DNA of 64,000 nucleotides from Nereocystis luetkeana (lineage: Eukaryota; Sar; Phaeophyceae; Laminariales; Laminariaceae): NCBI GenBank assembly GCA_031213475.1, contig JARUPZ010000011.1, positions 3,038,001 to 3,102,000 of the forward strand, given 5' to 3'. The translations under genes were made by a program, and so were the position numbers. The notes below the pieces were generated by a model. That model saw only the letters and a list, made by a program, of their open reading frames with translations. It was not told where the DNA came from and did not search any database. Of the stretch, positions 34,101-45,839 are shown piece after piece; within the stretch, counting starts at the first letter, position 1; each line of letters begins with the position of its first letter.

Positions 34101-35982
34101 TAGCTTCATCCGTACACCCAGTGCCTGTCCTGGCTCCTTAGCCTAGAGAAAATATATTTTATGTATGTGTGTACTGAGATAAGGTACGCACGGACAGCAC
34201 ACATACCTCGTCAACGATTACGACGTCGTCTCCACGGGCGAGGAGGGTGTCGGCAACCCAGCTGCCGATGAAGCCGGCGCCCCCCGTGACCAAGACGGTC
34301 TTCTTCCCGGTGTGCGGCATCACCTTAACAAATGCACGTCAACATATAATACGGAACGCATAAATATGTACGAGAAGAGACAAAAAAAAAAGTTCCACGT
34401 GGAAACGAGGGAGGCACAGCAGCAGCAACAGCAGCAGCAGAGGCAGAGAGGACGCAGAGGAAACGAAAAGTCTCGGGAAAGTTAGAATTAATACTGCTGT
34501 ACACCAGAACAAAAGCTGTGGTTATCTCATTTTCAGCAGACTCAAGACTACGAGAACGAGAGTATACTCTGGGCCGCATGCCGGAAATAGATGTTGCAGG
34601 AGTGCTTGCCAGTGCTTGCTGTCTACCTGGTTTTAACTACTTTTTAATCTGGCACCTGGTATGGTGTAGACGTCTAGACCTGTAGATAATAGGTACAAAT
34701 ACCTTGGGAGCGAGTCACTGCACTGCGGCCGCCGCTCCCTAGAAGAGCGCAAAAACCATCACCACCAGTTTCACCACAAACAAACAACAACAGCAACAAC
34801 ACTCGGCCAAAAAGTTTGGATCCGGTCCACATTCGGTCGTTATGTACGCTAGATGGGTGCTACTCGTACCTGGTTGACGTGTAATGGGTGCGTTGCGAGG
34901 TACGCATGCGCGAAATCAATTAATAACCCCGAAAATTCTACCTGGTATTACTTAATGGGGTGAAAAAAGAGGGGGGCGGGCGAGGCCGGGGAGAAATCGG
35001 TAAATCAACAAGAACTTACGCCGGTAGCATGATCTGCATACTTACAAATAGTACAACACGTATTATTAATAATAGAACGCACTGATTTAACCAGTTGTTG
35101 CGCCTGGACGCTTGCACGTGTCACGTGTCGATTTTTCGAATACTCGGCCATATTTCGGCACAAAGGGGCAAAGAGATGTACTTAAACAACCAGGTATATA
35201 CACAAAAAAGACAGGATTTGTGGTATTATTAGTGCAGGCTGACGCAGGGGACACGCGATAGACCTTCTGCACTCACAACGGCAGCAGCCAGCACCGCTGC
35301 TGCTGCTGCTGTTGGCGACAGCACGCTGCGATGCAGCAAGCACGGGCAATGCATTACATACGTGTTCCTGCCGTTGTTGCTGTGCATGATCTGAATAACC
35401 GAATATGAAAAAAGTGCGTACGTTTGTGGACACGTCACACAAAATCATTGGAAAAAATCGCTCGGGACAGAGAGAGAGGGGAGCACCGAGTGACTCTGCT
35501 CATCACAAAGAAAAGCCACGCATACGAATCCTGCTGCTGCTACTGCTGGAGTAGCCTAAGCGTTGAACCTTTCCATATCTACCTGTGCTGTGTGTTGTCA
35601 CCACACAGCCTAGGGGCCTCGAGGCAAGGGCTACAGGAACAACCTTGATGCAAATAGCTTTGGCCACCTATTCACTCACCCGTGACGCCGGTCTTACCTC
35701 ATCGAATTTGCTGCTGCTGTCGGAGGGCGACCGTGAGTCAGAGATGAAGTCGCCCATCTCAGAGCTGTTGTCTGAGCAGGAGCTGGGGAAGCTCTCCGTG
35801 GATCCTGCAGAGCTCGCGTCACTGTACGAGAGCGTCGACGACCCGGTTGGAGGGGCCGACGAGGTGGCAGTCGGGAGGCCTCCCGAACCACGGGCGCTCT
35901 CGCCCAGCTCCGCGGTGTGGTCGGCGATGTAGCAGGCGGAACCGCCCTTCGCATAAGAATGTTGGAAAGGGATGTGCGTCAT
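31158..35982 (-). CDS. UDP-glucuronate 4-epimerase-type NAD-dependent epimerase, 5 exons
   Basis: Minus-strand exons: 35698-35982, 34207-34323, 32965-33288, 32213-32386, 31158-31832. All are phase 0 with GT-AG junctions (donors GTAAGA, GTATGT, GTTAGT, GTGACT); 524 residues. Extended SDR family: Rossmann motif TGGAGFIG (about 108-115), NDYYD after the second strand, catalytic SSSSVYGG (about 231-238), YAATK with Tyr257 and Lys261, [15 protein letters not shown] and [12 protein letters not shown]. The best family match from memory is UDP-glucuronate 4-epimerase, which makes UDP-galacturonate for cell-wall or matrix polysaccharides. The core is unusually flanked by a Ser-rich N-terminal extension of about 95 residues (exon 1) and a C-terminal extension of about 104 residues after [10 protein letters not shown]. 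If exon 1 is wrongly joined, an ATG at 34320 gives a 428-residue protein. No transmembrane anchor is seen, unlike plant Golgi enzymes. Confidence 0.92.
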
Positions 35983-37139
35983 GATCCTATCTGAGTGAGA
36001 CGTCGAACTCGGGAATGGTACTTGTATGGACTTCGTCTATGAAGTCCTGGCTGAGGGGGTGGTGTGATTATTTGGCGATGTTGTGGGGATGTGCGGGGGT
36101 GTGTCGCGTTGGTAAACTTGGCTCACAGATGCGGCGTGATGTCGGGAGCCATCATTCATGGGGGCACGGTAATGCTGACTGACGCAATAGAAACGCCTCT
36201 TTGTGTCTTTTTTTTAACTCTCCAAAAAAAAAAAAAAAATGGTCTGGAAACAAACGTGGAATCCTTTTGGAATCGTTTATTCTCTTCACTTTTTCGCGGC
36301 TCTTTTTTTCAATTTTTCACGGCAACCGGCAATTCGTACGCGTACGTGGGCAATAATAATTTAAGTCTTCTTGCGGCTTCGGTGTACGCGATCAAGCATG
36401 GTGGTATTATAGTCATTCAGCATGCAGTGACTCATTCATGCAGTACCTGGTGGTATAGTATAGTTCTCGTACGCGCTTCTTATTACGACGTATTTTCGTA
36501 CTTAAATAACCAAGGCATATTTTGTCGTAGAATGTCCCGTATAATGCCGCAGTATAACGCCGCGTTTCATACATATTATATAGAGATATAGATAGATAGA
36601 TGATGTAATCATACGTAGTAAAAATACCCGTGACCCGTGCCCCCTCCTGTATTATTATACCAGGTACACCGGTACCTGGTATAGTCGTACGTATATCCGA
36701 TGAGGTAAGTATCGAAATGTGTTCCAGGTATGTATGTGTGTTGTTTTGTGTACATACGATCATGACACGTACGTGGTCACATTACGCGGTGCGTTGCTTT
36801 ATTTCATTCTCATCACGGCCACACATCTTCTCTGTCTATCTCTCTCTGTGGTCTCTCACAATCACCACAAAACACATGGATGAATGCTGACTGTCTACGT
36901 GTACGTACGAGGTCTGTGACCAGTCTGACTGTGGCACGATGGTAACATTGGTACCAGGTGTGTGACCACGTACTCGTGCGTACTTCAACAACAAACAATA
37001 ATAATACTGGTAATTATTACCAGGTACCTGGTATATAATACCTGTTAACACTAATAATAATATATGAAACGAATGAATGTATAATTCGTCTACCTGGTGG
37101 CTCATACTCTGACAGCACTCCAGATAACATTCAGGTGTG
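35983..37139. other. Spacer upstream of the epimerase gene
   Basis: No gene supported. The 5' flank and presumed promoter of the epimerase gene lie just right of 35982. Copies of the palindromic motif occur at about 36656-36680 and 37018-37033 (perfect TACCAGGTACCTGGTA at the latter). Confidence 0.5.
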
Positions 37140-39298
37140 TTCTTCTTTCGTTTTCACGACTACCGTGCACTTCCCTCGCACCACCGCTCGTCATCGAAGC
37201 GGCAGGTCAGAGGTATAAGCAGACGACCCAGTTCTTATACCTAGGCGGCGTTATCCACGAAAACGCTGACCTCTCGCTCGAAATCGACCGACGGATCCGC
37301 CTCATGCGAGCATGCTTCAAACGGTTCGGCCCGGAGTTGTATGATAGGACGACCGCCCCCCTTAGCCTTAAAGTCCGAATGCTGAAGGCCGAGGTGATTG
37401 AGACCCTGCTGTACGGGTGTGTGACGTGGACCCTCAGAGCGGAACACTTTGCCAAGCTTCGAACGGCTCACCACCAAGTCCTGTTGCGAGTCATTGGCTT
37501 CCAGCGCCGACTTCGTACTGACCATGCCACCCTCTCGTACGCGAAGGCCCTCAAGATGACACGTTGCGAGAGCATCGAAACGACCATTCGCAAACGGCGG
37601 CTCTTCTTTGCGGGGGGCGTGGCACGGCAAAGCAAGGAGCGATTACCCAATCGGGTAATGCTCGGGACGATAGCTGGTGGGGAGAACCCGAGACCAGGCG
37701 GACAGTGTAAGACTTGGCATAGATGCATAGTCGAAGACCTTAGGGAGTTCCGAGCCACCGAAGGGTCAACGGAAGTTGCCCCCTTGGTGTTTGGAGTTGA
37801 GACCGCGTTGTGGTCCACTGCAGCCAAAAAGGTGGGGAAGTGGTACCGGGGGATCCTTGAAGCAGCCGAACGGTTCATGGTGAGGTGGCACGAGGCTGAG
37901 GCTGAGATGAGTAGACAGCGCCGCGCATCCGCCGTGGATGGTGCCCAAGGGAACGGGGGGGGAGGGGGCAACAACAGGAGAAGTGGCATAAAGCCCGACC
38001 GAGGGAATGCGGAGAGGGGGGGGAACAGGAGGGGTAGAAGGGAAACGGCGGTAGACGAAAGTAGGAAGGAGATGGCAGACAGGGTAGCAAGGCACCAAGT
38101 CGACTAGGAAGTAGAATATGACCATACTACTAGTGCTACCAACTGGTGCAGCTGGCTCGAACGTGGTCTTCCCTTGTCTTCTCTTTTAGTTTTGTTTTTT
38201 TTTCTTTCTTGCGCTGACTCTCCGTGATTTTTCATTTCATTTTTTCTCTTCCTCTTCCTTTTCTGATTGATAAGCCGTACTCAAGGAGCCGTGTGGCGTG
38301 GTTGGAAGACGAACCTGCTCTGCTCGGCTCGTATTGTCTGACGCCAAGGGGCTGGGCATAGTTGACGAACGCAGGGCGGAGACGGCAGTCTGGGTAGCAA
38401 GGTACCAGGCGGATTAGCAGGGAGAACCTGGCTATACTACTCGTACCACAAGCTGCTGCCGCCACCTAGAAGGTGCTTTGGGCTTTGGTCTGCCTGTTAT
38501 TTCCCCTTTGTTATTTTTCCTTGTTACTTTCTCCTTGGTTCTTTGTCTTACTCTGTTCACAAGCAGTGGTGTTTTTTGTTATTTCTTCTTTTTTCCAGCT
38601 CGTTCTTTTTCAAGTGTAGGCTACCTCGCCTGCGGGGGGGGGGGCACGACAGATTGTTTCTCTTAGATTTTGCTTTCATTTTTCTTCTTTTTCTTTTTCG
38701 ACTTGTCTACCTTGTTTTTGTTTTCTCTTTGATTGTTTCTTTTCGTTTCACTATTTCATAGATTGCGTATGTCGTGCCTGTCGTATCTAGTATGATGACA
38801 TGGCTTTGCATTGCCCACTGCAGTTCACACTGCACACGTGGCAACGTAGTATCTCTGTGGCGTAGCTTTGTGACCACAGAACTTGTATCTCTTCTAGGAT
38901 GGAAGAATCGGCACGGACACTGGTTGTGCTGGATGTCGACGGGTAGAAAGAACGGTTTAATGTGAAGAACACACACACACACACACACACTTCGTACGGT
39001 GCAGGCAGCACTTCAGACAGCATCCATCCGCTGTAGTCAGCAGCCACGAGTTGGTTAGTGGTGGGAACGGGGATACTCTATGTTATAGTTGAGAGGATAT
39101 ACCCGTGGCCATGTTAGTTCAGTTTGTACATTGGTTTTAGCTCGTGTGCGCTTTCTTCGTCTCGTGTATTTTGAGGCAGCCGAATTTTCGTTTTTTTTCG
39201 TTTTTCGGATCTTCCTAGGGCTCCAGCACCTTTTTTGTGTGTACCACGGACTCCTTCGTCAGAGAGTTAATGTGAGAACACAACAACAACAACTACTG
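37140..39298 (+). mobile_element. Non-LTR retrotransposon fragment B1 (RT C-terminal part, 3' UTR, CAA tail)
   Basis: An open frame to 38107 encodes the region after the reverse transcriptase catalytic core: KQTTQFLYLGG, LKVRMLKAEVIETLLYGCVT, RTAHHQVLLRVIGF and RRRLFFAGG-like KRRLFFAGG. This segment is typical of APE-type LINE polymerases. A T-rich 3' region follows, ending GAGTTAATGTGAGAACA and a short (CAA)n tail near 39265-39298. The endonuclease and RT motifs A-C are missing, so it is a dead, 5'-truncated copy. 37711-38823 is duplicated in inverse at 41016-42169. Confidence 0.85.
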
Positions 39299-39572
39299 GT
39301 ATTTTTATTTTTAATTCATTTCGATGCTCCCCCCAGCTACCACCACCACCACAACAACCAACGCACACCCACCAACCCACCAACCACCACGCTGCGCCGA
39401 GAGAGCTATTAATAGTACGAGTAGCGTGTGTGTGTTCTTCACATTAAACCGTTCTTTCTACCCGTCGACATCCAGCACAACCAGTGTCCGTGCCGATTCT
39501 TCAATCCTAGAAGAGATACAAGTTCTATGGTCACAAAGCTACGCCAGAGATACTACGTTGCCACGTGTGCAG

Positions 39573-41046
39573 TGTTGTTGTTGTTGTTGTTGTTCTCACA
39601 TTAACTCACAATTCAATGCAGTCCGTGGTCGCAGGACAGGCTCCAATAACTCTGGAGTGGAAGAAATACCTCAAGTAAAAACAGAGGCAAAAAACAAAAA
39701 ACAAGCATACGCACTCCACCACTGCGGACACCAGGGAAGCAAAAAGGAGACTATTAATAGCAGACAAAAACCTAAAAAAAAAGAAGATGAAGCTAAGCAA
39801 AAGAAAAACAAAAACAAAACTAAAACAGAAGCAGATAGCAAAACGCAAAAAAAAGGCAAAACGGACCATACTAACAAAGACACAAAGAGGTACAAACGGG
39901 AATGAAAGAAAAATGAAAGGGACAAAAAAGCGATAATCACGGGCGGGGGGGAAAGAAAATACCAAAGGCAGGCACTGGAGCATACAGACACGCAAAGTTA
40001 CCCAGATGGCACCATGCTAGTTACTTGGGTCCCAAAGAAAGGAGTGCATCATGACGATGATGGCCATAACCAGGCTTCAGTCTGTTGGGCAGACCGCCTC
40101 CCCTCCCCCCCCCCCGCCATTCCCCCTCGTCCCCCTTTCGCCCCCCCCCTCTTCCCTGCCATTCTGCACACTCGCGTTGGCGTCAACGGCTGTGGTCGTG
40201 GTTGCAGCTATTCTATGCCGTTCTGCCGATGCCTCCTTCTCATCTGTATGCCATTTCCGCATGAAGGCCTCCGCCCCTTCCTCGACCCGTCGGAACCATC
40301 TGCCGGCTTTCTGTGCTGCCTCGCGCCACCCTTCGAGCTTGATGCCGAACTCCTTGAGGTCCTCCTCAAGGTACCTCATCCAGTCCCACTCCTGTCCTCC
40401 GGAGTAACCCTTACCCCCAACCATCTCCCCAAACATCACCCTCTTCGGCAGACGCTCCTCTCCCATTCGTGTCACAAAGCCCGCAAACAAGAGCCTACGT
40501 CTGCGTACCGTCGTCTCAACGCTTTCAGATGTTGTCCTGAGAAGCGCGCTAACATAGGATAGAATGTGGTCTTCGCGCTTTCGTTTTCGCCACCCGATGC
40601 ATCGGAGGAGCATCTTGTGGTGGACCTCCCGTAGCCTACCGTAATCAGTCTTGCTCGGGCTCCAAGTAACGCAACCGTAGAGCAACGTTTCGATCACCTC
40701 GGCTCTCAGCATTCGCACCTTCAGGCGTAGGCGCACACCCGGGCGGTCATAAATTTCCATCTTATACCGTCCGAAGCATGCCCATGCCCTCTGGAGTCGA
40801 CGCGTTACCTCGACACTTCTGCCCGTCCAATCTGCGCTGATAGCCCCGCCCAGATACACAAACTCGGTCGTTTGTTTGTACACTTGGCCGGCGGCGGTGA
40901 CGGTGAACGGCACGTTCCCCCCATCTTTCGTTTGCAGACACATTATCTCCGTCTTGGCCTCCGAGACCGTCAGGCCGAAAGCGGCACATGCAGACACGAT
41001 CACCGTCATCATCCTCTGCAGTGGGCAATGCAAAGCCATGTCATCA
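39573..41046 (-). mobile_element. Non-LTR retrotransposon fragment B2 (inverted)
   Basis: The minus-strand frame 41039-40077 encodes, from the YDD of RT motif C onward, MALHCPLQRMM, FGLTVSEAKTEIM (motif D), YKQTTEFVYLGG, LKVRMLRAEVIETLLYGCVT and RRRRLLFAGF. It is about half identical to B1 at protein level by eye. A T-rich 3' region follows, ending GAGTTAATGTGAGAACAACA with (CAA)n at about 39573-39600. Truncated at the catalytic motif; a TAG precedes the YDD. Confidence 0.85.
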
Positions 41047-42169
41047 TACTAGATACGACAGGCACGACATACGCAATCTATGAAATAGTGAAACGAAAAG
41101 AAACAATCAAAGAGAAAACAAAAACAAGGTAGACAAATCGAAAGAGAAAAAGAAGAAAAGTGAAAGCAAAATCTAAGAGAAACAATCTCTGTCGTGCCCC
41201 CCCCCCGCAGGCGAGGTGGCTAACACTTGAAAAAGAACGAGCTGGAGAAAAGAAAGGAAGAAAAATAATAATAAGAAGAAAAAAACACCACAGTGGTTGC
41301 TTGTAAACAGAGTAAGACAAAGAACCAAGGAAAAAAGTAGCAAGGAAAAATAACATAGGGGAAAAAACAGGCAGACCAAAGCCCAAAGCACCTTCCAGGT
41401 GACGGCAGCAGCTTGTGGTACGAGTAGTATAGCCAGGTAGGTTCTTCTTGCTAATCCGCCTGGTACCTTGCTACCCAGACTGCCGTCTCCGCCCTGCGTT
41501 CGTCAACTATATGCCCACACAGCCCCTTGGCGTCAGACAAAACGAAACGAGCAGAGCAGGTTCGTCTTCCAACCACGCCACACGGCTCCTTCAGTACGGC
41601 TTATCAATCAGAAAAGGAAGAGGAAGAGAAAAAAATAACATGAAAATCACGGAGAGTCAGCGCAAGAAAGAAAAAAAAAACAAAAACAAGAAGAGAAGAC
41701 AAGGGAAGACCACGTTCGAACCAGCTGCACCGGTTGGTAGCACTATTTAGTAGTATCGTCATGTTCTACTTTCTAGTCGACTTGGTGCCTTGCTACCCTG
41801 TCTGCCATCTATCTCCTTCCTACTTTCGTCTACCGCCGTTTCCCTTCTACCCCTCCTGTTCCCCCCCCTCTCCGCATTCCCTCGGTCGGGCTTTCTGCCA
41901 CTTCTCCTGTTGCCCCCTCCCCCCCCGTTCCCTTGGGCACCATCCACGGCGGATGCGCGGCGCTGCCTACTCATCTCAGCCTCAGCCTCGTGCCACCTCA
42001 CCATGAACCGTTCGGCTGCTTCAAGGATCCCCCGGTACCACTTCCCCGCCTTTTTGGCTGCAGTGGACCACAACGCGGTCTCGAAACTCCAAACACCAAG
42101 GGGGCAACTTCCGTGGACCCTTCGGTGGCTCGGAACTCCCTAAGGTCTTCGACTATGCATCTATGCCAA
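41016..42169 (-). mobile_element. Inverted duplicate of 37711-38823 (fragment B3)
   Basis: Reverse complement matches 37711-38823 from CTTGGCATAGATGCATAGTC to CTGCAG with small indels. It holds the C-terminal RT remnant, broken by frameshifts, the T-rich 3' region and the junction into the YDDMALHC sequence. The two arms are separated by about 2.2 kb. Confidence 0.92.
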
Positions 42170-42290
42170 GTAGTATTATAATGTGGTCGTACGTACGAGA
42201 TGTATGTATTTATTTGTATGTGTGTGATGTGTCATATATACCTGTGGTATTCATTCATTCGTTCATTTTATAATCATTATTATTATGTTT

Positions 42291-42601
42291 TGTTTTGTTT
42301 TTTTCTCATCCCATTCATTATCTTCGCTCATCTTCTTCTCTCTCTCCTTCCAACTCGTCACTCAGATCCGGGGTCACATAGCAGGCTCTTCTCCCCCCTT
42401 CCCGAAGATTTCAGCCTTTTCTTCCCTCGTCGACTTGCATCGAAAAATGGGCTACCCACACGCTGCAAGGCGCTCTCAACAATTGAATCCCTTTTTTTAT
42501 TTTTGCAAATAAAGTCAAAGTCCGACCCTCCTGGGCCTCGAACCCAGGACTCAAACAACAAGTAGAATTCGAGGTTAACCACTTGAACCACCGGGGCGAC
42601 C
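42291..42601 (-). mobile_element. tRNA-derived SINE, second complete copy
   Basis: Head identical in layout to 22962-23300 (GGTCGCCCCGGTGGTTCAAG, box B GGGTTCGAGGCC). The body lacks an internal segment of about 35 nt present in the first copy (around CGCGATAAAAATGAAGG). A-rich 3' end near 42291-42305. Confidence 0.9.
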
Positions 42602-43133
42602 ATCCGACAATCAATGTGTAAAAACAAAATAAAATAATGTGTACTGTGTTGTTCTAATAAACGACTACCAGGTACCAGGTATATTATTTATAACAGAAAG
42701 TAAGTGAAGAACTCTCCAGAACAAAAGCGCGGCAGTATCCTACGACAAATCAGAACAACTAACTGATGATGTGACGCTCATCATGAAGACTACTACAACC
42801 AACATCCCTCCACATCTCGTCCACCAAAAAACGGCCACTCCCCCCTCCTTAAGCACCCCCGAAGAAGCATCTACTACCCAAAACCCGCTGCCCATCAAAA
42901 TGGCTGGTTTATTACTGCTACACGCATGTTTCAACGCGCAGAAGGTCGTGCGGTGTTGCTGGTCTACATTGCTATCGGTAGTGCCTACCTCGTAGGAGAG
43001 AGTCCCTGCCGTCTCGCTCTTCCTGCGGCTCTTCCTCCTTATTCTCCAACCCTTCCCCCCACATACCTCTACAGTTACTTCTCGTACCCCTAACCCTGCC
43101 ACCTCCGACCGCAAGGGCCCAGTCCTCCTTCTT
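42602..43133. other. Spacer with a short duplicated segment
   Basis: No gene supported. CCCCCGAAGAAGCATCTAC occurs at about 42857 and again near 43187, on either side of hairpin element copy 4. A TACCAGGTACCAGGTATATT motif lies near 42668. Confidence 0.5.
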
Positions 43134-43191
43134 AACCCCTTTAGAACCGCAGTCCCGTTTTGGGGACAAACGGGACTGCGGTTCTAAACCC
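43134..43191. mobile_element. Hairpin MITE-like element, copy 4 (minimal)
   Basis: Arms TTTAGAACCGCAGTCCCGTT and its near-perfect inverse meet with almost no loop (GGGGACAAACGGG). The central CTACTTAGAATTTGA region of copies 1 and 3 is deleted, leaving a stem of about 24 bp. Confidence 0.88.
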
Positions 43192-43239
43192 CCGAAGAAG
43201 CATCTACCAAACACCCGCTATCCATTATGATTATTTTTC

Positions 43240-43293
43240 TCTTGCATCCGACAATGTGCAGCATGATCTTCAACAATGTTGATCACTCATAAT
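43240..43293 (-). mobile_element. Very short 3' fragment of the 45.7-50.4 kb LINE
   Basis: Reverse complement reads TTATGAGTGATCAACATTGT, TGAAGATCATGCTGCACATT and GTCGGATGCAAG, matching 50357-50403. It is the third copy of the element's 3' terminus in this window. Confidence 0.85.
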
Positions 43294-43494
43294 TCATTAT
43301 TCGTGATTCGTGTGTACTACTATTAACAGTTAATACTATTATATACTTACTGCTACCAACATGAAAAATAAATCTCTGCTATTTTTATCAACCGGTATCA
43401 CATGCACATATACACATCATCATAGTGAATACTAGGCGGTATACATATATATACATGATACATACATATATGCCATGTATATATTAGGCGCATA

Positions 43495-43750
43495 CACATA
43501 CATACATACATACATACATACATACATACAGGGAAGAAAAGGCTGAAATCTTCTCGCGATAAAAATGAAGGCACGTACCGTAGCGGGAAGGGGGGAGAAG
43601 AGCCTGCTATGTGACCCCGGATCTGAGTTACGAGTTGGAAGGAGAGAGAGAAGAAGATGTGCGAAGATAATGAATGGGATGGAAAAAAAAAAAAAAAAAA
43701 AAACATACATACATACATACATACATACATACATACATACATACATACGT
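43495..43750 (+). mobile_element. 5'-truncated SINE flanked by (CATA)n on both sides
   Basis: The SINE body runs from GGGAAGAAAAGGCTGAAATC (43531) to an A tract of about 21 (ending near 43702). On the left lie about eight CATA units (43495-43530), and on the right about ten (43704-43748). The head is missing. The flanks could be an insertion inside a CATA microsatellite or a target duplication expanded by slippage. Confidence 0.85.
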
Positions 43751-43929
43751 ACAACCAACATGCGTCCGAACCTCCCCGTACACCCGTTCGTTGGTACCGA
43801 CACAAAAACAGAAAAAAAACGCTAATAATATTTTTTATAAACTATACTCGTCGTGTAATAGGTATAATATTATTGTGAGTCACCATCATGGTCAGCGGTG
43901 TATCATCATCAATCATCATGTGTATGTAT

Positions 43930-43933
43930 GTTG

Positions 43934-43973
<40 letters not shown>

Positions 43974-44375
43974 ATTATTGTTATTGTTGTTGTTGTTTTT
44001 GTTTTTGTTCTTGTTGTTGTTGTTGTTCTCTCTGACGAAGGAGTCCGTGGTCACACAAATAAAATGTCGACGGGTAGAAAGAACGCGGTGAAGAACACAC
44101 AAACACACACACAAAGGTGCTGGAGCCCTAGGGAGATCCGAAAAAACCATAAAAAATCGAAATTCGGCTGCCTGAAAAAAAAAAAAAACAAGAGACGAAG
44201 AAAAGGCGCACACAAGATGAAATCAACGTGCAAACTGAACTAACATGGCCGCGCGTATGTCCTCTCTCAACTATGCCAGGTACAACATAAAGTTCACCCC
44301 GTTCCCACCACTATAACCAAGTCGTGGCCGCTGACTACAGCGGCTGCTGTCTGGAGTGCTGCCTGCACCGTCCGA
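43930..44375 (-). mobile_element. Non-LTR retrotransposon B, 3' end only (fragment B4)
   Basis: Reverse complement matches about 39000-39298: ACTTCAGACAGC-like start, GCGGCCACGACTTGG, CATGTTAGTTCAGTTTG, AGGCAGCCGAATTTCGAT, GGCTCCAGCACCTTTGTGTG, CACGGACTCCTTCGTCAGAG, then a CAA/CAAAAA tail about 100 nt long (43930-44030). No coding part. Confidence 0.85.
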
Positions 44376-45688
44376 AACGCACGGTATAGTCGTGAACACA
44401 GAGAGAAACACGCCTGATGTCTGGGGTGCTGTCAGAGTGACGACTCGTGGACATGCAGTGAAAAAGGAGCAGTCTGACCGAAAAAAATACCTCATGAATA
44501 TCAACATTCTCCATCTCTTCCCGGACTGCTGTGTCTGACCCAAAAAAGGTACAGCACAGCTATGATACCGCGCCCCTGAAATTTGCGGGGGTCATTCCCC
44601 ATGATGAAGGGTATACAACTCGCCAACACATAGACCAGTGACGTTAATAACAAGTACATACTGCACCGTGGGAAACAAAAACCAGAAAAAAAAACGATGA
44701 CTGCTTCTCTCGTGAGGGTGTGCGCGCCGGTCATGGGTCTTCGTGTGCCGTCCTGCTGCCGTTCTTCATGGCCGCCTCATCGCCTTTGGCCCAACCCGTC
44801 CGCTCCTTCGCACGTATTCGTTCGCGGTGTTTGCAAGATGTTCGTTTGTCTAAAAAAGTTCATCTTTTTTCGAACCTACCAGGTATCTTTTTTCGTACGA
44901 GCACTTTTCGGCACAACAACCTGGTCCCACAGAGACCCCCCCTCACATCTATCTAATAAATCGTCATCATCAACCATGCGCGAGCGCCGAGGCGCTGAGG
45001 AGTAAGGAGACAGACGGGTGGAGATGACGTGGAGATTGAAAAAAAAAAGCTAACCAGAAAACAGAAGAACTATTATACTATTAATAGTAACTACAGAAAA
45101 TAATCCTGCTATTAATACTATACTACAATAACACTATACCAGGTACCAGGTATATTATACCTGGTACACTGCAGCGCTGTGGTGTATACTATATTCTATG
45201 TAGCTGACACGTGATCATGCGTACCAAGAATTTACCTTTTTCATAAATACCTGCGAGTACTCCAGGTATCTATTGATAACCAGAGGTACAAGGAAGGTAA
45301 AATATAAAGCACCTGTATATATATATGCGGTATATAATACACGAGCGAGGTATGCTCCTTGCTGTTGTTGTGCGTTCAAATATGCCCCCGAAAAATACCG
45401 GTTGTCACATGTATTGCGTGTGTCCTCAGTATTTTTCCAAAAAAAAGGTGTGGATAAAATAACAGTACCAGGTATACAAATACTATACGTGAAGTATTTT
45501 GTTGGGCGAGGGGGGAGCAGAAGAAGACTGACTGGTTAAAAAAAAAGAACGGAGGTGAAGAATAAACAAGAAAAAAAGAAGGACGAGGACCTCGAATGAA
45601 CACGTTCTGGGAAAACAAGAGGAGGAGACGAGTTTGTTTATTGTACAATAGTCGACGTCGTCGTATTATTATTACCAACGTGAGGGAG
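44376..45688. other. Spacer without a supported gene
   Basis: Only short, unconserved frames. It contains a repeat of the palindromic motif (TACCAGGTACCAGG, then ATACCTGGTACAC, 45137-45170) and AT-rich stretches. Confidence 0.5.
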
Positions 45689-45839
45689 GGGGGGGGCGAT
45701 CGCAAGGGGTAGACGAGGCCAACCGAGAGGTTCTGGGAAGAGGGTTCACGAGCAAGCAGTGCTGGGAGAGGGGCCGACGCGAGTTAGGGCGAAACGTCAG
45801 GCAGGGGGGTAGTGCGCCACCCTCGTCAGCAGGCGGGAG

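Noticed and set aside
39324..39905. Lys-rich 193-codon frame
   Set aside because: It lies antisense in the T-rich 3' region of LINE fragment B2; A-rich sequence explains the lysines.
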